A DNA stretch of 64,000 nt. It comes from Wyeomyia smithii (taxonomy: Eukaryota > Arthropoda > Insecta > Diptera > Culicidae). The notes beneath the pieces were generated by a model, which did no database searches, was not told the DNA's origin, and saw only the letters and a program-made list of their open reading frames with translations. Where the stretch lies: NCBI RefSeq assembly GCF_029784165.1, contig NC_073695.1, forward strand, positions 97,383,485 through 97,447,484, written 5' to 3'. How positions within the stretch are numbered: position 1 is the stretch's first letter; each line of letters starts with the position of its first letter. The translations under genes and the position numbers were made by a program. Below, in pieces: positions 44,391 through 55,905 of the stretch.

Positions 44391-44607
44391 TCTATAAAAT
44401 CTGGTTCGGGTAGTGAAACGCTGAACGGAAGTAGGCAGACATTCGGTGTTTTGCATTGCTTCAGTGTTTTGAAATAGAGCCAACCAGTGTTCAAGTTCGT
44501 GACATTTTTGAGAAAGTTTTTTGCATCTTTTGCATACTAAAACGGATAACCTGGCGACCTTATACCTACGTCGAAGGTGGCAATTACTGATCATCGTTTG
44601 AACCACG
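44391..44607 (+). promoter_or_regulatory. Candidate TATA box and non-coding first exon
   Basis: TCTATAAAAT at 44391-44400 is followed about 30 bp later by a plausible start region. An unrepetitive stretch then ends in the good splice donor ACCACG|GTAAGC (donor at 44608). There is no long open frame in the stretch, so it would be 5' UTR. The downstream exon is not identified in the window; the candidate exon at 59950-60229 is one possibility only by strand and order. Confidence 0.3.
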
Positions 44608-45467
44608 GTAAGCAGAAACCAATTTATGAGTCGCAAATCTAGCAGCATTATCAATATTAATTTAAAACCGATGCGATAACCTTTATCAGTGCTATGCTTA
44701 CTCAGACAAATGAGGAATTGTGAATGTCGTTTTGCCGCAGTGTGACACACATTGAATGATTTTCAACTCATTGAAGGTCGAGAACCGATGGAAACTTGTT
44801 CTTGGGTTGGGTATGATTCGAAAAAAAAATATCACCCATTGGCGCATGATTCAGTTCTCGTTCGTTCACGCATATATGTTAAGGTCCGGGACGAGGGCAA
44901 TGGTCGTTTCTGAATGTCGGTCGGTCGGATATGATCAACGGTAGAAGCAGATGGAAGAGATAGCCCGATGAAGGCGAGAGCATGTAGACGATACGATAAC
45001 AGACGGACAGACGGATCGAAACACGAAAACATTGCTAGGAAGAAGAACTCGTAGAGGGAATGTTTCGGATGAATCAGTTTCGGGCGGGGCACTACAGTGT
45101 TTTCTCGTTTTGACGTTGACTAACGTCTATATCGAAGTTAGGCCCCTGAATTTAAAAATCTAGTAATTCAACCAGGGAAAACCAGAGAAAAGTGGTCAGG
45201 TTTTGAGCGCTTATTTTGCAGTCATCTATAATCAGGTTTTCGAGGTTTTGGCATCAATCGATCAGAAATTCTTTTACGGTTAAATTTATGTAACAAAAAC
45301 AAACTATTGCTTGAGATACACTATTGAAAAATTGGTAATTAATATCGATTGTCTAAATCATACCGCGCAGCCAATCACTACCTCTCTTCCCAAGCACAGT
45401 CGACACTAACGGATACAATCGATCTGACTTTGTTGTAATTGTTGTTGTCACTTTCTGTTTCCGATGT

Positions 45468-46440
45468 TTATGCTGCTGCTAGCGGAAAAAACCTTGCAAA
45501 TATGCATCTTTTTGTTGGTGTTAATTTTACGACAGCGGCCGGCGCCCCATCATTCTGATTCCAAAACCGCACCAGTGACATGCGGACGCTAGGTGATAGC
45601 AGCTGAAAGGAGGAAAGACAAAATAGTACCGGTCATCTCGTGCCGGTTTCACCCGTTATGCTGGTGGCTTTTAGTAGATTAACCAGAAAACAACAATGTA
45701 ATCGGCAACTGGCACCTTTTGGTGCCTCTAAATTTTGTTACAGAAGCGGCAAATTGAATTTTCTGTTTTACCAAATGCTGCTGCTAGCGGAAAAAACCTT
45801 GCAAAAATGCATGTTTGTGTTGGTGTTAATATTATGACAGCGGCCGGCGCAGCTTTCAAGAAACATTTGTCTCTACCATTCCATCAGCTATGTAGCCCAT
45901 CCCTCTTTCTATTTATCTGACGAAGCCTTGGTATAAAACGTATCGTTCGAACATTTCCCCCCATCAGTTTCATTATTAAACCGTACCGGATACATACGGA
46001 CGCTCGGTGTTAGCAGCTAAAAGGAGGAAAAACAAAATAGTACCGGTCATCTCGTGCCGGTTTGACCCGTGATGCTGGTGGCTACTGCAAAATACTAAAC
46101 TGGCTGGAATTCTGGACGGAAACCAGTAAACAAGAAATCGGCAACTGGCACCTTTTGGTGCCTCGCAGTTTTATAATAGAAGAGGTTAGTTGAATTTTAT
46201 GTTTTACAATTGCTGTTGCTAGCGGAAAAAAAACCTTGCAAAAATGCATGTTTATGTTGATGTTAATTTCACGACAGCGCTAGGTGTTAGCAGCTGAAAG
46301 GAGGAAAAACAAAATAGTACCAGTCATCTCGTGCCGGTTTGACCCGTGATGCTGGTGGTTGTTAGTAATAAATACTAAAATGGCTGGAATTCTGGACGAG
46401 AATAATCAGAAACTGGTACCTTTTGGAGCCTCGAAATTTT
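45468..46440 (+). repeat. Three diverged tandem units, each with a GGCACC-TTTT-GGTGCC hairpin
   Basis: The series TGCTAGCGGAAAAAACCTTG, GGACGCTAGGTGATAGCAGC, TACCGGTCATCTCGTGCCGG, then ATGCTGGTGG, then ACTGGCACCTTTTGGTGCCT occurs three times (starting near 45476, 45781 and 46217). The third copy is shorter, and its hairpin is altered (GGTACCTTTTGGAGCC). No long open frame is shared. A TATA-like GGTATAAAACG lies between units 1 and 2 (45929). Confidence 0.75.
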
Positions 46441-47130
46441 GTTACAGAAGTTTTGTAAAAGAAGCGTTGCAATTCCCTCTACTATTTGCTTCAATGGAAT
46501 ATTTTTTTTTAAGAATACGGTAGTCAACGTCATGCGGTCGTGTCTTGAATACCACCCTCCTACTTTTTTTTTTTTGGAAACGAACGTTTGATGTCGTCAA
46601 AATTGAGGTTTGCTGTTTTTTTTTTTTTGTATTTTTAATTTCAAAATATTTTAAAAAGGCTTATATACTAAAATAAATGCTTCATAAACAGGAAAGACAC
46701 TGTACTTTGAGCTTGCGAGGAACTCAGAAGCACGTGTTCGATCTATTTATGTGGTTGTAAATGAACATTATCGGAAGATATGGGGAATGAACAAGTTTTA
46801 CGTGTTGATAGTCATGGCTGCGAAAAAAGCTATTCGAATGCATGAATATTAAAACTCGATTAGGCAACACATAGTTCCGGTTGACATATAGGCAATACTA
46901 GTATACAGCAATTTGGGAAATATAGGAAACTGGAAAAATTTGCTATTCATTAAAAATTTCACTCAGAACATGCAAAATTTGATTAAATTGTATAGGAATT
47001 ATTTAGCATTCTTTAAGACCTATATTCGATAACCCGAAAGAAATCACTGCACGTTGACCTAATTGACATTGCTATGCTTTCTAACATATACCAACAAACT
47101 GCACAGTTGTGTAGAGTATTAAAATAGCAG
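46441..47130. other. No gene recognised
   Basis: AT-rich sequence with T runs. No open frame, inverted-repeat element or RNA gene could be supported. Confidence 0.4.
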
Positions 47131-47132
47131 TA

Positions 47133-47407
47133 CATTAAGGTCGCTTTTTACGCGGTTTTTTTACGCGGGGTTTTATTACGCGGCTTTTTTACGCGGATTC
47201 CGGAATTTACGCGGTTTTTTTACACGGATTCCGGAATTCACGCGGTATTTTTTTTGCGCGGATTTTGGTTTCTCTTCACTTAGATTGCAAAATTAACGCA
47301 TGTTTTTTAGCGGATTCCGGAATTTACGCGGTTTTTTTACGCGGATTCCGGAATTTACGCGTTTTTTTACGCGGAACGTATCCCCCGCGTAAAAAGCGAC
47401 TTCAGTG
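47133..47407. mobile_element. TA-flanked MITE built from ACGCGGATTCCGGAATTT repeats
   Basis: The ends CATTAAGGTCGCTTTTTACG then CGG, and CCGCGTAAAAAGCGACTTCA then GTG, are inverted repeats. TA flanks both sides. The interior is almost entirely the unit TTTTTTACGCGGATTCCGGA then ATTTACGCGG, repeated about six times with changes. Confidence 0.82.
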
Positions 47408-47930
47408 TACAGTATGCCTCATCTGTGATCTGCCTGGTACAAAATTTGTAAGAAAAAAAAAGGAAACCAATACCATGACTATTAACATTGCAAAACCCTG
47501 CAAAAAAGTACGTGTGCCGAAGGCGTGGCGATCGTTTGTCTACTAATATCTCACTCGAACCGCTACTAAGGATTTCGATTACGCTGTTCATCTCGCCAAG
47601 GGGCAATGAATCTATTATTTTGGCACAACAACAAGTAGCCGAGTTGAGACGTTTGTCAGCACTAGATCGTGTTTGTAAACACATTTTATTTCTCTATTAA
47701 AAATATGCACTGCGCGAGCTTCTACGGTAACACAAGTTAACAGTACAAACATTTATGAATGGAATCTTATTCTGCTTAGAATAGGTAACTTTACCTGCTG
47801 AATTTCATAGAAAAATAACCACATTGATCAATTATCGCGTCCTTGTGATTGTTTATATAACTTCATCGTTTGTATATATTTATATAGGAGCAAAATCATT
47901 TCAAATCGCCTGGAAATACACGAAAATTTA

Positions 47931-50248
47931 ATCGACCATTTTCGATTTGAATGAAACTTTGCACACGTATTTGGCTTAGCAAACTGAGCACACTGAGGTT
48001 TTTTTCGAAGCATTGTGGCCCAGAAACCGTTGGTTGTATAGAAAAAATGTCTGAGAATTAGTTGTAGGGAATTGAAAATGCACCATAAAAAATATACACT
48101 GTAAAAAAAAATTTTTTTTGACCAAAAAAAATTAAAAATAAACATAAAATTTCAATTTAAAAATAAAAGAGTTGAATTTATATTTTTATTTTTTTTTTTA
48201 AACTTGACGTTAATTCGCAACTTTTAAAAAAAAGTCCAGGATGGAGAAATGAAAAATAATTTTTTTATGGTAAATTAATTTTTTTATGAAAATTTTAATT
48301 CAAACATTTTTCAAAATATTTGTATTCTGATGATTTCAAAAGATGCAAAGTCATTTTGAATCAAAAAGGTCTTAGTAGTATACATTCTAAAGGCATTGAT
48401 TTTCGAGTTATTTCTAATTTAGGCTCGAAAAATTATAATTATTTAGGAAAATACACGTTTTTCTTAATTTGTCCATGGCTCTTCAGCAAAAACCATACGT
48501 TCATTGGAATGCTTGTTCAAAAATATACAATTCATTCTTTGACAACAAAACGATTGGGCGAACGGTTCTCAAGAAAAGAGTTCTAAGAATGTTCTTAGTG
48601 ATATAAATATGTATAAGAATCAAATATTTATTTTCGAGTTTTATTATCTTAGGAACATATATTTTTATGACATAGACTTTACAGAACTAGTTTCACAGAA
48701 CTAGACATAGGCTTTACAGAACTAGTTTCACCTTAAATTTTATATACATCATAAGTAAATGATTCGTCATCTTTTGAAAACCGCTTCGTTTGTATCTTAT
48801 TTTCTGAAATCGGAATAAAAGAGTAATACTTTTGTGTGGCAGCTATTATTATAGATTTTTTGAAAATATTGCTCCATTATGTTACTCCTTGTTCATATTC
48901 TTCTAAATGACATTTTTGATGAATTTTTATTACAATCATACAATTCTTTTGCGCTTGTAATGGGATGTTCATGTTCTTTAGCTAAACTTGCATTTCCTGC
49001 CATTCGTTTTAATATGCCACCAATTGCATCGCATGGGCCTTTACCATGAGAAGTCGCAAAAAAATGCCACTCTGCATAGACGTTATATTTTGTTTCGAAC
49101 TTGCAAAGACTTGCAAAGTTTTTTCTATTTTTATATTGTGAGGCAGCTCCATCAGACATTAATATCGCTTTTTTCAACTCTATTTCTCTGTTTTAAAAAA
49201 ACTCATTAATTTGGCAATGAACACCTGAACCGCAACAGTATCATGATGGAGTACTTCCGATATTATGATGAAGCTGATATTCTTAAGTGTTCCAGATTCT
49301 GAATAGTAAACAACGAAGGGATGAATGGTGACTTGACTATCATTCCAATAACTACACGAATCACAAATTGATAAAGACGTATTAAAATGAGCTTGACTGT
49401 TCAATATTTTAATTTTGCAATAACGTTTTCGCTTAATTTGCGTAAGCTTGATGAGCACCGAGTGTTAGGTAGTGTTGCACTACAAACATATTTTTTATTA
49501 AACATTCGGCAAGGGAGAACGTGTAGGTAGGCTAAGGTTTAGCGCTTGAGTTAATTTGCCAATCGTTTTTTTGTCAAAGAATGAATTGTATATTTTTGAT
49601 CAAGCGTTCCAATGAACGTACGGTTTTTGCTGGAGAGCCATGGACAAATTAAAAAAAAAAACGTGTATTTTCCGAAATATTACTAATTTATTGAGCTTGA
49701 ATTGGAAATAACTCGAAAACCGATGCCTTTAGAATGTTTACTACCAAGAGCTTTTTGATTCAAAATGACTCTTTGCATCTTTTAAAATCATCAGAATGCA
49801 AATATTTTGAAAAATGTTTGAATTAGAATTTTCATAAAAAAATTAATCTACCATAAAAAAATTATTTTTCATTTCTCCATCCTGAACTTTTTTTTAAAAG
49901 TTGCGTATTAACGTCAAGTTTAAAAAAAAATAAAAAAAAATCAACTCTTTTTTTTTAAATTGAAATTTTATGTTTATTTTTAATTTTTTTTGTCAAAAAA
50001 AATTTTTTTTGTACAGTGTATATTTTTTATGGTTCATTTTCAATTCTCTACAACTCATTCTCAGACAGTTTTTCTATACAACCACTGGTTTCTGGGCTAC
50101 AATGCTTTGAATAAAACCTATGCCAAAAGGCATACGCCCTTTTAGAATGTAACTCATGGATGTAAAAAATCTCTCCATCTGGGAAATATGTTCAGTTTGC
50201 TAAGCCAAATACGTGTGCAAAGTTTCATTCAAATAAAAAATGGTCGAT
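47931..50248. mobile_element. 2.3-kb transposon with very long (about 630-690 bp) terminal inverted repeats
   Basis: The arm 47931-48557 is the reverse complement of 49558-50248 at roughly 85-90% identity by eye. Shared blocks include GAATGAAACTTTGCACACGT, then ATTTGGCTTAGCAAACTGA, and GTCCATGGCTCTTCAGCAAA near the inner edge. The right arm has about 70 bp extra near 50115-50190. Weaker similarity may extend the ends to about 47880 and 50295. The 1-kb centre carries a transposase-like pseudogene on the minus strand. No clean target duplication was found. Confidence 0.78.
48893..49458 (-). pseudogene. Transposase-like protein remnant inside the long-inverted-repeat element
   Basis: Two minus-strand frames follow each other, 49458-49180 and 49177-48893, broken by stops at their junction. 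The first contains WNDSQVTIHPFVVYY and VLHHDTVAVQVF. The second contains ILMSDGAASQYKNRKNFASL, then AEWHFFATSHGKGPCDAIGG, then ILKRMAGNASLAKEH. I recall a multi-copy arthropod/cnidarian protein family with the same HHDTVAV, SDGAASQYKN and ATSHGKG-CD-xGG motifs. The spaced Asp residues and HGK block suggest an RNase-H-fold nuclease, which is inference. N- and C-terminal parts are missing, so this copy is inactive. Confidence 0.6.
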
Positions 50249-50823
50249 ATTCGACCATAGGTCATTTCGCGCGATCTTGCTCATAGGTAGATAATCGATG
50301 GACCAACATTTTACTCGCTAATTGCTTGAACTCGATGATTCATACACGATTATCTTACTCAAGCCGTATAATTTAAAATACATCCGACGTCCGTGCAATT
50401 TACTTGGCACAACCACGACAACAATGCAAGATAGAATCTGTTGAGGAATAAACAAATTAATGTTAAATATTACCTTCTAGCAATCAAAAGCAATGACAGC
50501 TTCTAAATGAAACTCTGGTAGTCACTTCTCATTTTTATGATATTGGGGAATTTTCAACCGGATATGATCCGGATTTCAGACAGTCAATCAATTCCAAAGA
50601 TAGAATCGGTGGCAATAAATAACAATTTCTAATGTGTATGCTGCGCTATGATGAAACTAGAACTGATATTCTGCTTCAAATTCAGCAATAATGTTATGTG
50701 ATAAAGATATTTGGGATGGATGGAATCATCTTTAGCAACTTGTACATTACTTTAGGACTTCTCACTACTATCTCTTAACCTTTCTTTTCGGCAATAGACA
50801 ATCTTTGATCCTATAAAGGTCCT
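50249..50823. other. No gene recognised
   Basis: AT-rich spacer between two transposable elements. No open frame or repeat was identified. Confidence 0.4.
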
Positions 50824-51062
50824 CACGGTGCCCCACTGTACCGTTATTATAAAAAAAAGTCACCGAATCCGGTGATGTTGCCCGAATCGGATGTAGATTA
50901 TTTTGAAATTTATTATCTTAAACCTAAGAATTCATATTTCTGGAGATCTAGTCGGCAGATTTTTTAAAAATTCACCCAGAGGTTTAAAACTACCTCAAGA
51001 ATTATTCTTCTTACTCGGATTTGATGGACATTTTTTATAATAACAGTCTAGTGAGCACCGTG
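50824..51062. mobile_element. 239-bp MITE with CACGGTGC termini
   Basis: CACGGTGCCCCACTGTACCG then TTATTATAAAAAA at the left is matched by TTTTTTATAATAACAGTCTA then GTGAGCACCGTG at the right. A partial copy of one end is at 43575-43605. It is non-coding. Confidence 0.72.
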
Positions 51063-51419
51063 ATCACATTCAGGGTAAACTCCATGTTCGAAGCAATTCA
51101 CCTTGTCACAAATATACTTTAAAATATTGTTTTAAAGTTAATATTCAGTGATGATGGTCGACAGATGCGAAAAAATGCCCCAGAGCTCAAACTAAAAAAA
51201 AATGTAGCTTTTTGATCGTTTTTGAGAAACTTGTATTATTTCCTTGCACGCTCGGAAATGCGTCAAAATGCCGTAGAGTAAATACCTTAGCAAAACTTCG
51301 TTCATTAATTGATCCTCAGTATACTACTAAATATCTTGAACAGGTATCCCTCGTTATAACATAATAGTTTTCTCACACTCGTTTTTATCACTACTCGCCA
51401 AATTGACGCTTGATTGTCG

Positions 51420-51690
51420 CTCGTTTTTTTTTCGTTTAATCACGCTTTCTCAAAACAAATTCTAAATCAAAAATAGTTGTAGGAAATGTATTTATGAAAT
51501 AATTTTCACTTATGTCTTCTGTCCCTGCATGTATATAGTTTTAAGTGTATTGTTTTATGAACTTAATATATATTTGATCAATTTTCTGGAAAGGGCAACC
51601 ACGTATCATATCAGTTTCGAATTTGTGTCATAATTTTGTGAAAACTGAACCGTGAAATACTTTCATTGACTTTGGAGTAAAAAATACGTA
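51420..51690 (-). repeat. Inverted copy of 41085-41345
   Basis: Read on the minus strand it follows 41085-41345 block by block (AATACGTATTTTTTACTCCA, TTGATCAAATATATATTAAG, GAGAAAGCGTGATTAAACGA). It directly precedes the TCTG array. Confidence 0.6.
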
Positions 51691-51760
51691 TTATTCAAAC
51701 AGTTGAGAAAGAAAGAGTTTTCTACCGCTAGTAGTGCCACTTATCATTTGGTCTACAGTA

Positions 51761-52785
<1,025 letters not shown>

Positions 52786-53070
52786 GACCTTGTGGGACAC
52801 TTACGAATCCTTAAGGAATTCAGACTGGATTCTGATGTTAGAACAATAGAAGATTGGATGACAACGAAGACAAACTATGACATCCCCTTCAAAGTAGTTA
52901 AATCAAGCCGCAATGAATTGGAGTCAGGAGGGCCGAGTCTGCGTCCAGGTTCTGTTGTGTTTTACACCGATGGATCAAAAATGGGTGAAAATACTGGAGC
53001 CGGGGTGTTTGGCCCTGGAATCAGTAGAGCTATACCAATGGGCCACAGTCCAACGGTATTTCAAGCAGAA

Positions 53071-54920
53071 ATTATTATTATTATTATTATTATTATTTAT
53101 TTATTTATTTCCATCTGACCCGCTGTGGTCTTAATAAAATGTTTTTTTTTTTATTCTCGCTTATTTACCGTCGGTCTAGTTCCGCCACTGTTGTGGCCAA
53201 TCACCGACGCCCAGGGAGACGACTCCACACCCAGGACCCTAACTCACGACCCGTTTATAAACGGACCGGCGCCAACGGCTTTACTTCCTCATACGATGGA
53301 AGGCGTGATCCCAGAGATTTTTCGCCTCAGAAAATCTCCCGGTGTCGGCTAGGATTGAATCTAGACCAGTTGGGTTGGTTGTGAGTGGATCACGCCACCT
53401 CACAACCATCTTAATGAAATGTTGATACACTAACAATAACAAACAAAGAACAAAGTGCAACATTAACAAACAGATTTCCAGCAATACAAACTATCTAACA
53501 AGCACATGAAACATTTTTAAACTATCTTATGCACTACATGAGTCGTCTTAACCTATTCTTGAAAACGTCTATGGTTACATTGAAGTCAAAATAGTCAAAA
53601 AATCTATTGAATACGTCACACATCGCCCTTATAGGTTCGTTCTGGCCGTAGTTAGTACGTTGGTAGTCAAGTCGTAGAAAGTTCCATGATCCCAGGCTTC
53701 TCGCAGGCACATAGATGTTGAGTTGAGAGAGAATGGCCGGGGCATCAATTTGTCCAGCAAAAAGTTTCCCCACAAAAACAGCTCTCGATATATTTCTCCT
53801 TTTTGCTAAAGTGTCCATATCCAGTAAACGGCAGCGATCAATGTATGGAGGAAGCTCACTCGGGTTACTCCATGGTAGAGTACGGAGTGCATAACGGATG
53901 AACCGGCTTTGCACTGACTCAATTCTATTTTTCCAAATCTCCGCATTGGGGCACCAAACAACAGCAGATGTTTCTAGCACCGACCGCACCAGGGAAAAAT
54001 ATAATGAACGCAGGCAATATGGGTCAGAAAATTCTTTGGCGATTCGAATTATAAACCGTAGGTTCCTATTTGCTTGTGCAATTATGCTCGTGTAGTGATC
54101 TCTAAAGGACATTTGAGAATCTAAGAGCACACCAAGATCCTTAACTACAGTGACTCTTTCAAGCGGCTGACCAGAGATTGTGTAACTCCACAGGATTGGT
54201 TTTTTTCTACGGGTGAATGAAATCGCAGAGCATTTGGAGATACTAACTGTCAGGCAATTGCGTATGCACCAGTTATAGAAAGCATCAATATACTGCTGTA
54301 GTTCCTCACAGTCAGCTGTAGATCTTACGACGAGGAATATCTTCAAATCATCGGCGTAGATTAATTTACATCCTGGTGGAATGACAAAACAAACATCGTT
54401 GAAGAACAAGGAAAATAGCAGCGGTCCAAGGTTGCTTCCTTGAGGCACGCCCGACAAATTTACAAAACTGTATGACTCGCTGTTTCCTAGTTTCACAGAC
54501 AGAGTACGACCAACTAAGTAAGATTGAAGCCAGTCGACCAGATTCGATGTTGCACCCAGCCGCTCAACTTTCGCCAACAAGATGTTGTGATCCACGCGAT
54601 CGAATGCTGCTTTGAGATCCGTGTAAATAGAGTATACCTGAGCACCATCTTCCAAATGTTTGATGCAATGAGAACAGAACTGTAGCAGATTCGTTGTTGT
54701 AGATCTTCCAGGAAAAAAACTATGTTGGTCTACAGAGATGTACGCTTTGCTTTCGCGAAGCAGGACGCCTCCTACTAATACTTCAAAAAGTTTGGACCCA
54801 GCGCATAATGAAGTTATTCCGCGATAGTTAGCTGTATTTTGTTTATCCCCTTTTTTGAAAACTGGGAACATTGTTGATTTTTTCCAGCGCTCTGGATATA
54901 CTCCTTGCGCCAGCGACTGA
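53071..54920 (-). mobile_element. 5'-truncated CR1/Jockey-type LINE inserted into the RNase H region of another LINE
   Basis: The insert separates the host codons for FQAE and IHAII, which rejoin in frame without it. Its minus-strand 3' end is an (AAT)n tail (53071-53094 on plus). The 5' end is truncated within the reverse transcriptase. GAAATT and GAATT at the borders may be a short duplication. The 3' UTR (53120-53530) contains GATTCAATCCTAGCCGAC, a B-box-like, tRNA-like stretch. Confidence 0.82.
53534..54916 (-). CDS. Reverse transcriptase, CR1/Jockey-type LINE (5'-truncated but open)
   Basis: An uninterrupted frame runs from SLAQGVYPERWKKST at the truncated 5' edge through the first Met at 54871 to the stop at 53534 (445 aa from that Met). 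Motifs in order are FPVFKKGDKQNTANYRGITS, the RT A region IYTDLKAAFDRVDH, GVPQGS (about 141-146) and the catalytic YADD (about 172-175). Then come VKDLGVLLDSQMSFRDH and a C-terminal domain ending KNRLRRLM. There is no RNase H domain, in keeping with CR1/Jockey-type elements. The endonuclease and ORF1 are missing, so it cannot move by itself. Lack of stops suggests a fairly recent insertion. Confidence 0.85.
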   Translation of the reverse strand, partial: SLAQGVYPERWKKSTMFPVFKKGDKQNTANYRGITSLCAGSKLFEVLVGGVLLRESKAYISVDQHSFFPGRSTTTNLLQFCSHCIKHLEDGAQVYSIYTDLKAAFDRVDHNILLAKVERLGATSNLVDWLQSYLVGRTLSVKLGNSESYSFVNLSGVPQGSNLGPLLFSLFFNDVCFVIPPGCKLIYADDLKIFLVVRSTADCEELQQYIDAFYNWCIRNCLTVSISKCSAISFTRRKKPILWSYTISGQPLERVTVVKDLGVLLDSQMSFRDHYTSIIAQANRNLRFIIRIAKEFSDPYCLRSLYFSLVRSVLETSAVVWCPNAEIWKNRIESVQSRFIRYALRTLPWSNPSELPPYIDRCRLLDMDTLAKRRNISRAVFVGKLFAGQIDAPAILSQLNIYVPARSLGSWNFLRLDYQRTNYGQNEPIRAMCDVFNRFFDYFDFNVTIDVFKNRLRRLM

Positions 54921-55605
54921 ATTCATGCTATTATTGAATGTGTGGATATCTGTTTAACAAGAAATTACATATTTGCGAAAATCTGCATATTTTCTGACAG
55001 CCAAGCTGCTTTAAATGCTCTTAAAGCTTTCCATGTAAATCGAGGCTAGTGTGGGAATGCCTTGTTTCTTTAAGACAATTGGCCAGTAGGAACGAAGTTA
55101 CTCTATACTGGGTGCCTGGCCATTGCGGCATTGAAGGAAATGAAAAAGCCGACAGCCTAGCAAGAGAAGGCTCAGCATCAAATTTTATTGGTCCGGAACC
55201 ATTCTGCGGAGTCCCAGAATGCGCTCTGAGGACAGAATTTAGAACTTGGGAAATGTTCACAGTAGAATCAAGCTGGAACGCCACGGATACATCCAGACAA
55301 GCTAGAAGATTTATCACACCGAGTGGCAAAAAAAAGTGAAAGCTCGGATCTTACTAAATCTGAATAAAAAAGATCTTCGGGTAATAACGGGTCTGTTGAC
55401 CGGTCACTGCCTGAGTAGGTATCACCTAAACAAAATTGGAAAAACTCGATCTACAGAATGTCGTTTTTGCCAATTTGAAACCGAAACTGCTGAACATATA
55501 CACTCTGCAACTGTGGAGCCTTGTTCAATCAAAGGATGTCAATATTTGGAAAAGGGCTACTAGAGCACCATGAAATTTGGCATTGTGATCCTGGTAAGGT
55601 GTTAA

Positions 55606-55716
55606 GCAGGCATCAGACGAAGCAAATATTTGATACTTTTGGTACGAATTTTGTTTGCACAAAATAAAATCCGTACGAAAAATAGCAAATATTTGCTTCA
55701 TCTAATACCTGCTTTA
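55606..55716. mobile_element. 110-bp Harbinger-like MITE inserted in LINE coding sequence
   Basis: The ends AGCAGGCATCAGACGAAGCA then AATATTTG, and CAAATATTTGCTTCATCTAA then TACCTGCT, are inverted repeats of about 28 bp. TTA flanks both sides, the 3-bp target typical of PIF/Harbinger. It interrupts KVLS...FIKRVDP of the host LINE. The ends match those of the larger element at 7624-12030. Confidence 0.8.
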
Positions 55717-55905
55717 GACTTCATAAAACGAGTCGACCCTAACTGGGATCGGGTATTATGTCAACCAGTGTCCAATACCAAATCAAACATGGGTCATACA
55801 ACAATAGTCTTTATTAATGGACGCAGTTGTGTTTCAGCCCTACAGGGAAAAAAATCCCTTTTAAACAGTCTTGAAAGGAGGTATTCTCCCTTTGAATAAA
55901 CAATC

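Larger units (their letters stand above)
52786..55905 (+). pseudogene. LOA/I-group LINE ORF2 C-terminal half, split by a nested LINE and a MITE
   Basis: The parts are 52786-53070, 54921-55605 and 55717-55905. Part 1 gives GSVVFYTDGSKMGENTGAGV then VFQAE (RNase H motif 1 and catalytic Glu). Part 2 continues in register with IHAIIECVDICLTRN, IFSDSQAALNALKAF, a stop, then in another frame TLYWVPGHCGIEGNEKADSL, and after a further shift RVITGLLTGHCLSRYHLNK and CRFCQFETETAEH. Part 3 gives FIKRVDPNWDR. The gaps are filled by the inserts at 53071-54920 and 55606-55716. The 5' side is replaced by the TCTG array. It is dead. Confidence 0.82.

Noticed and set aside
47265..47684. Arg-rich plus-strand and minus-strand frames
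   Set aside because: They fall in or next to the ACGCGG MITE and have no recognised domain.
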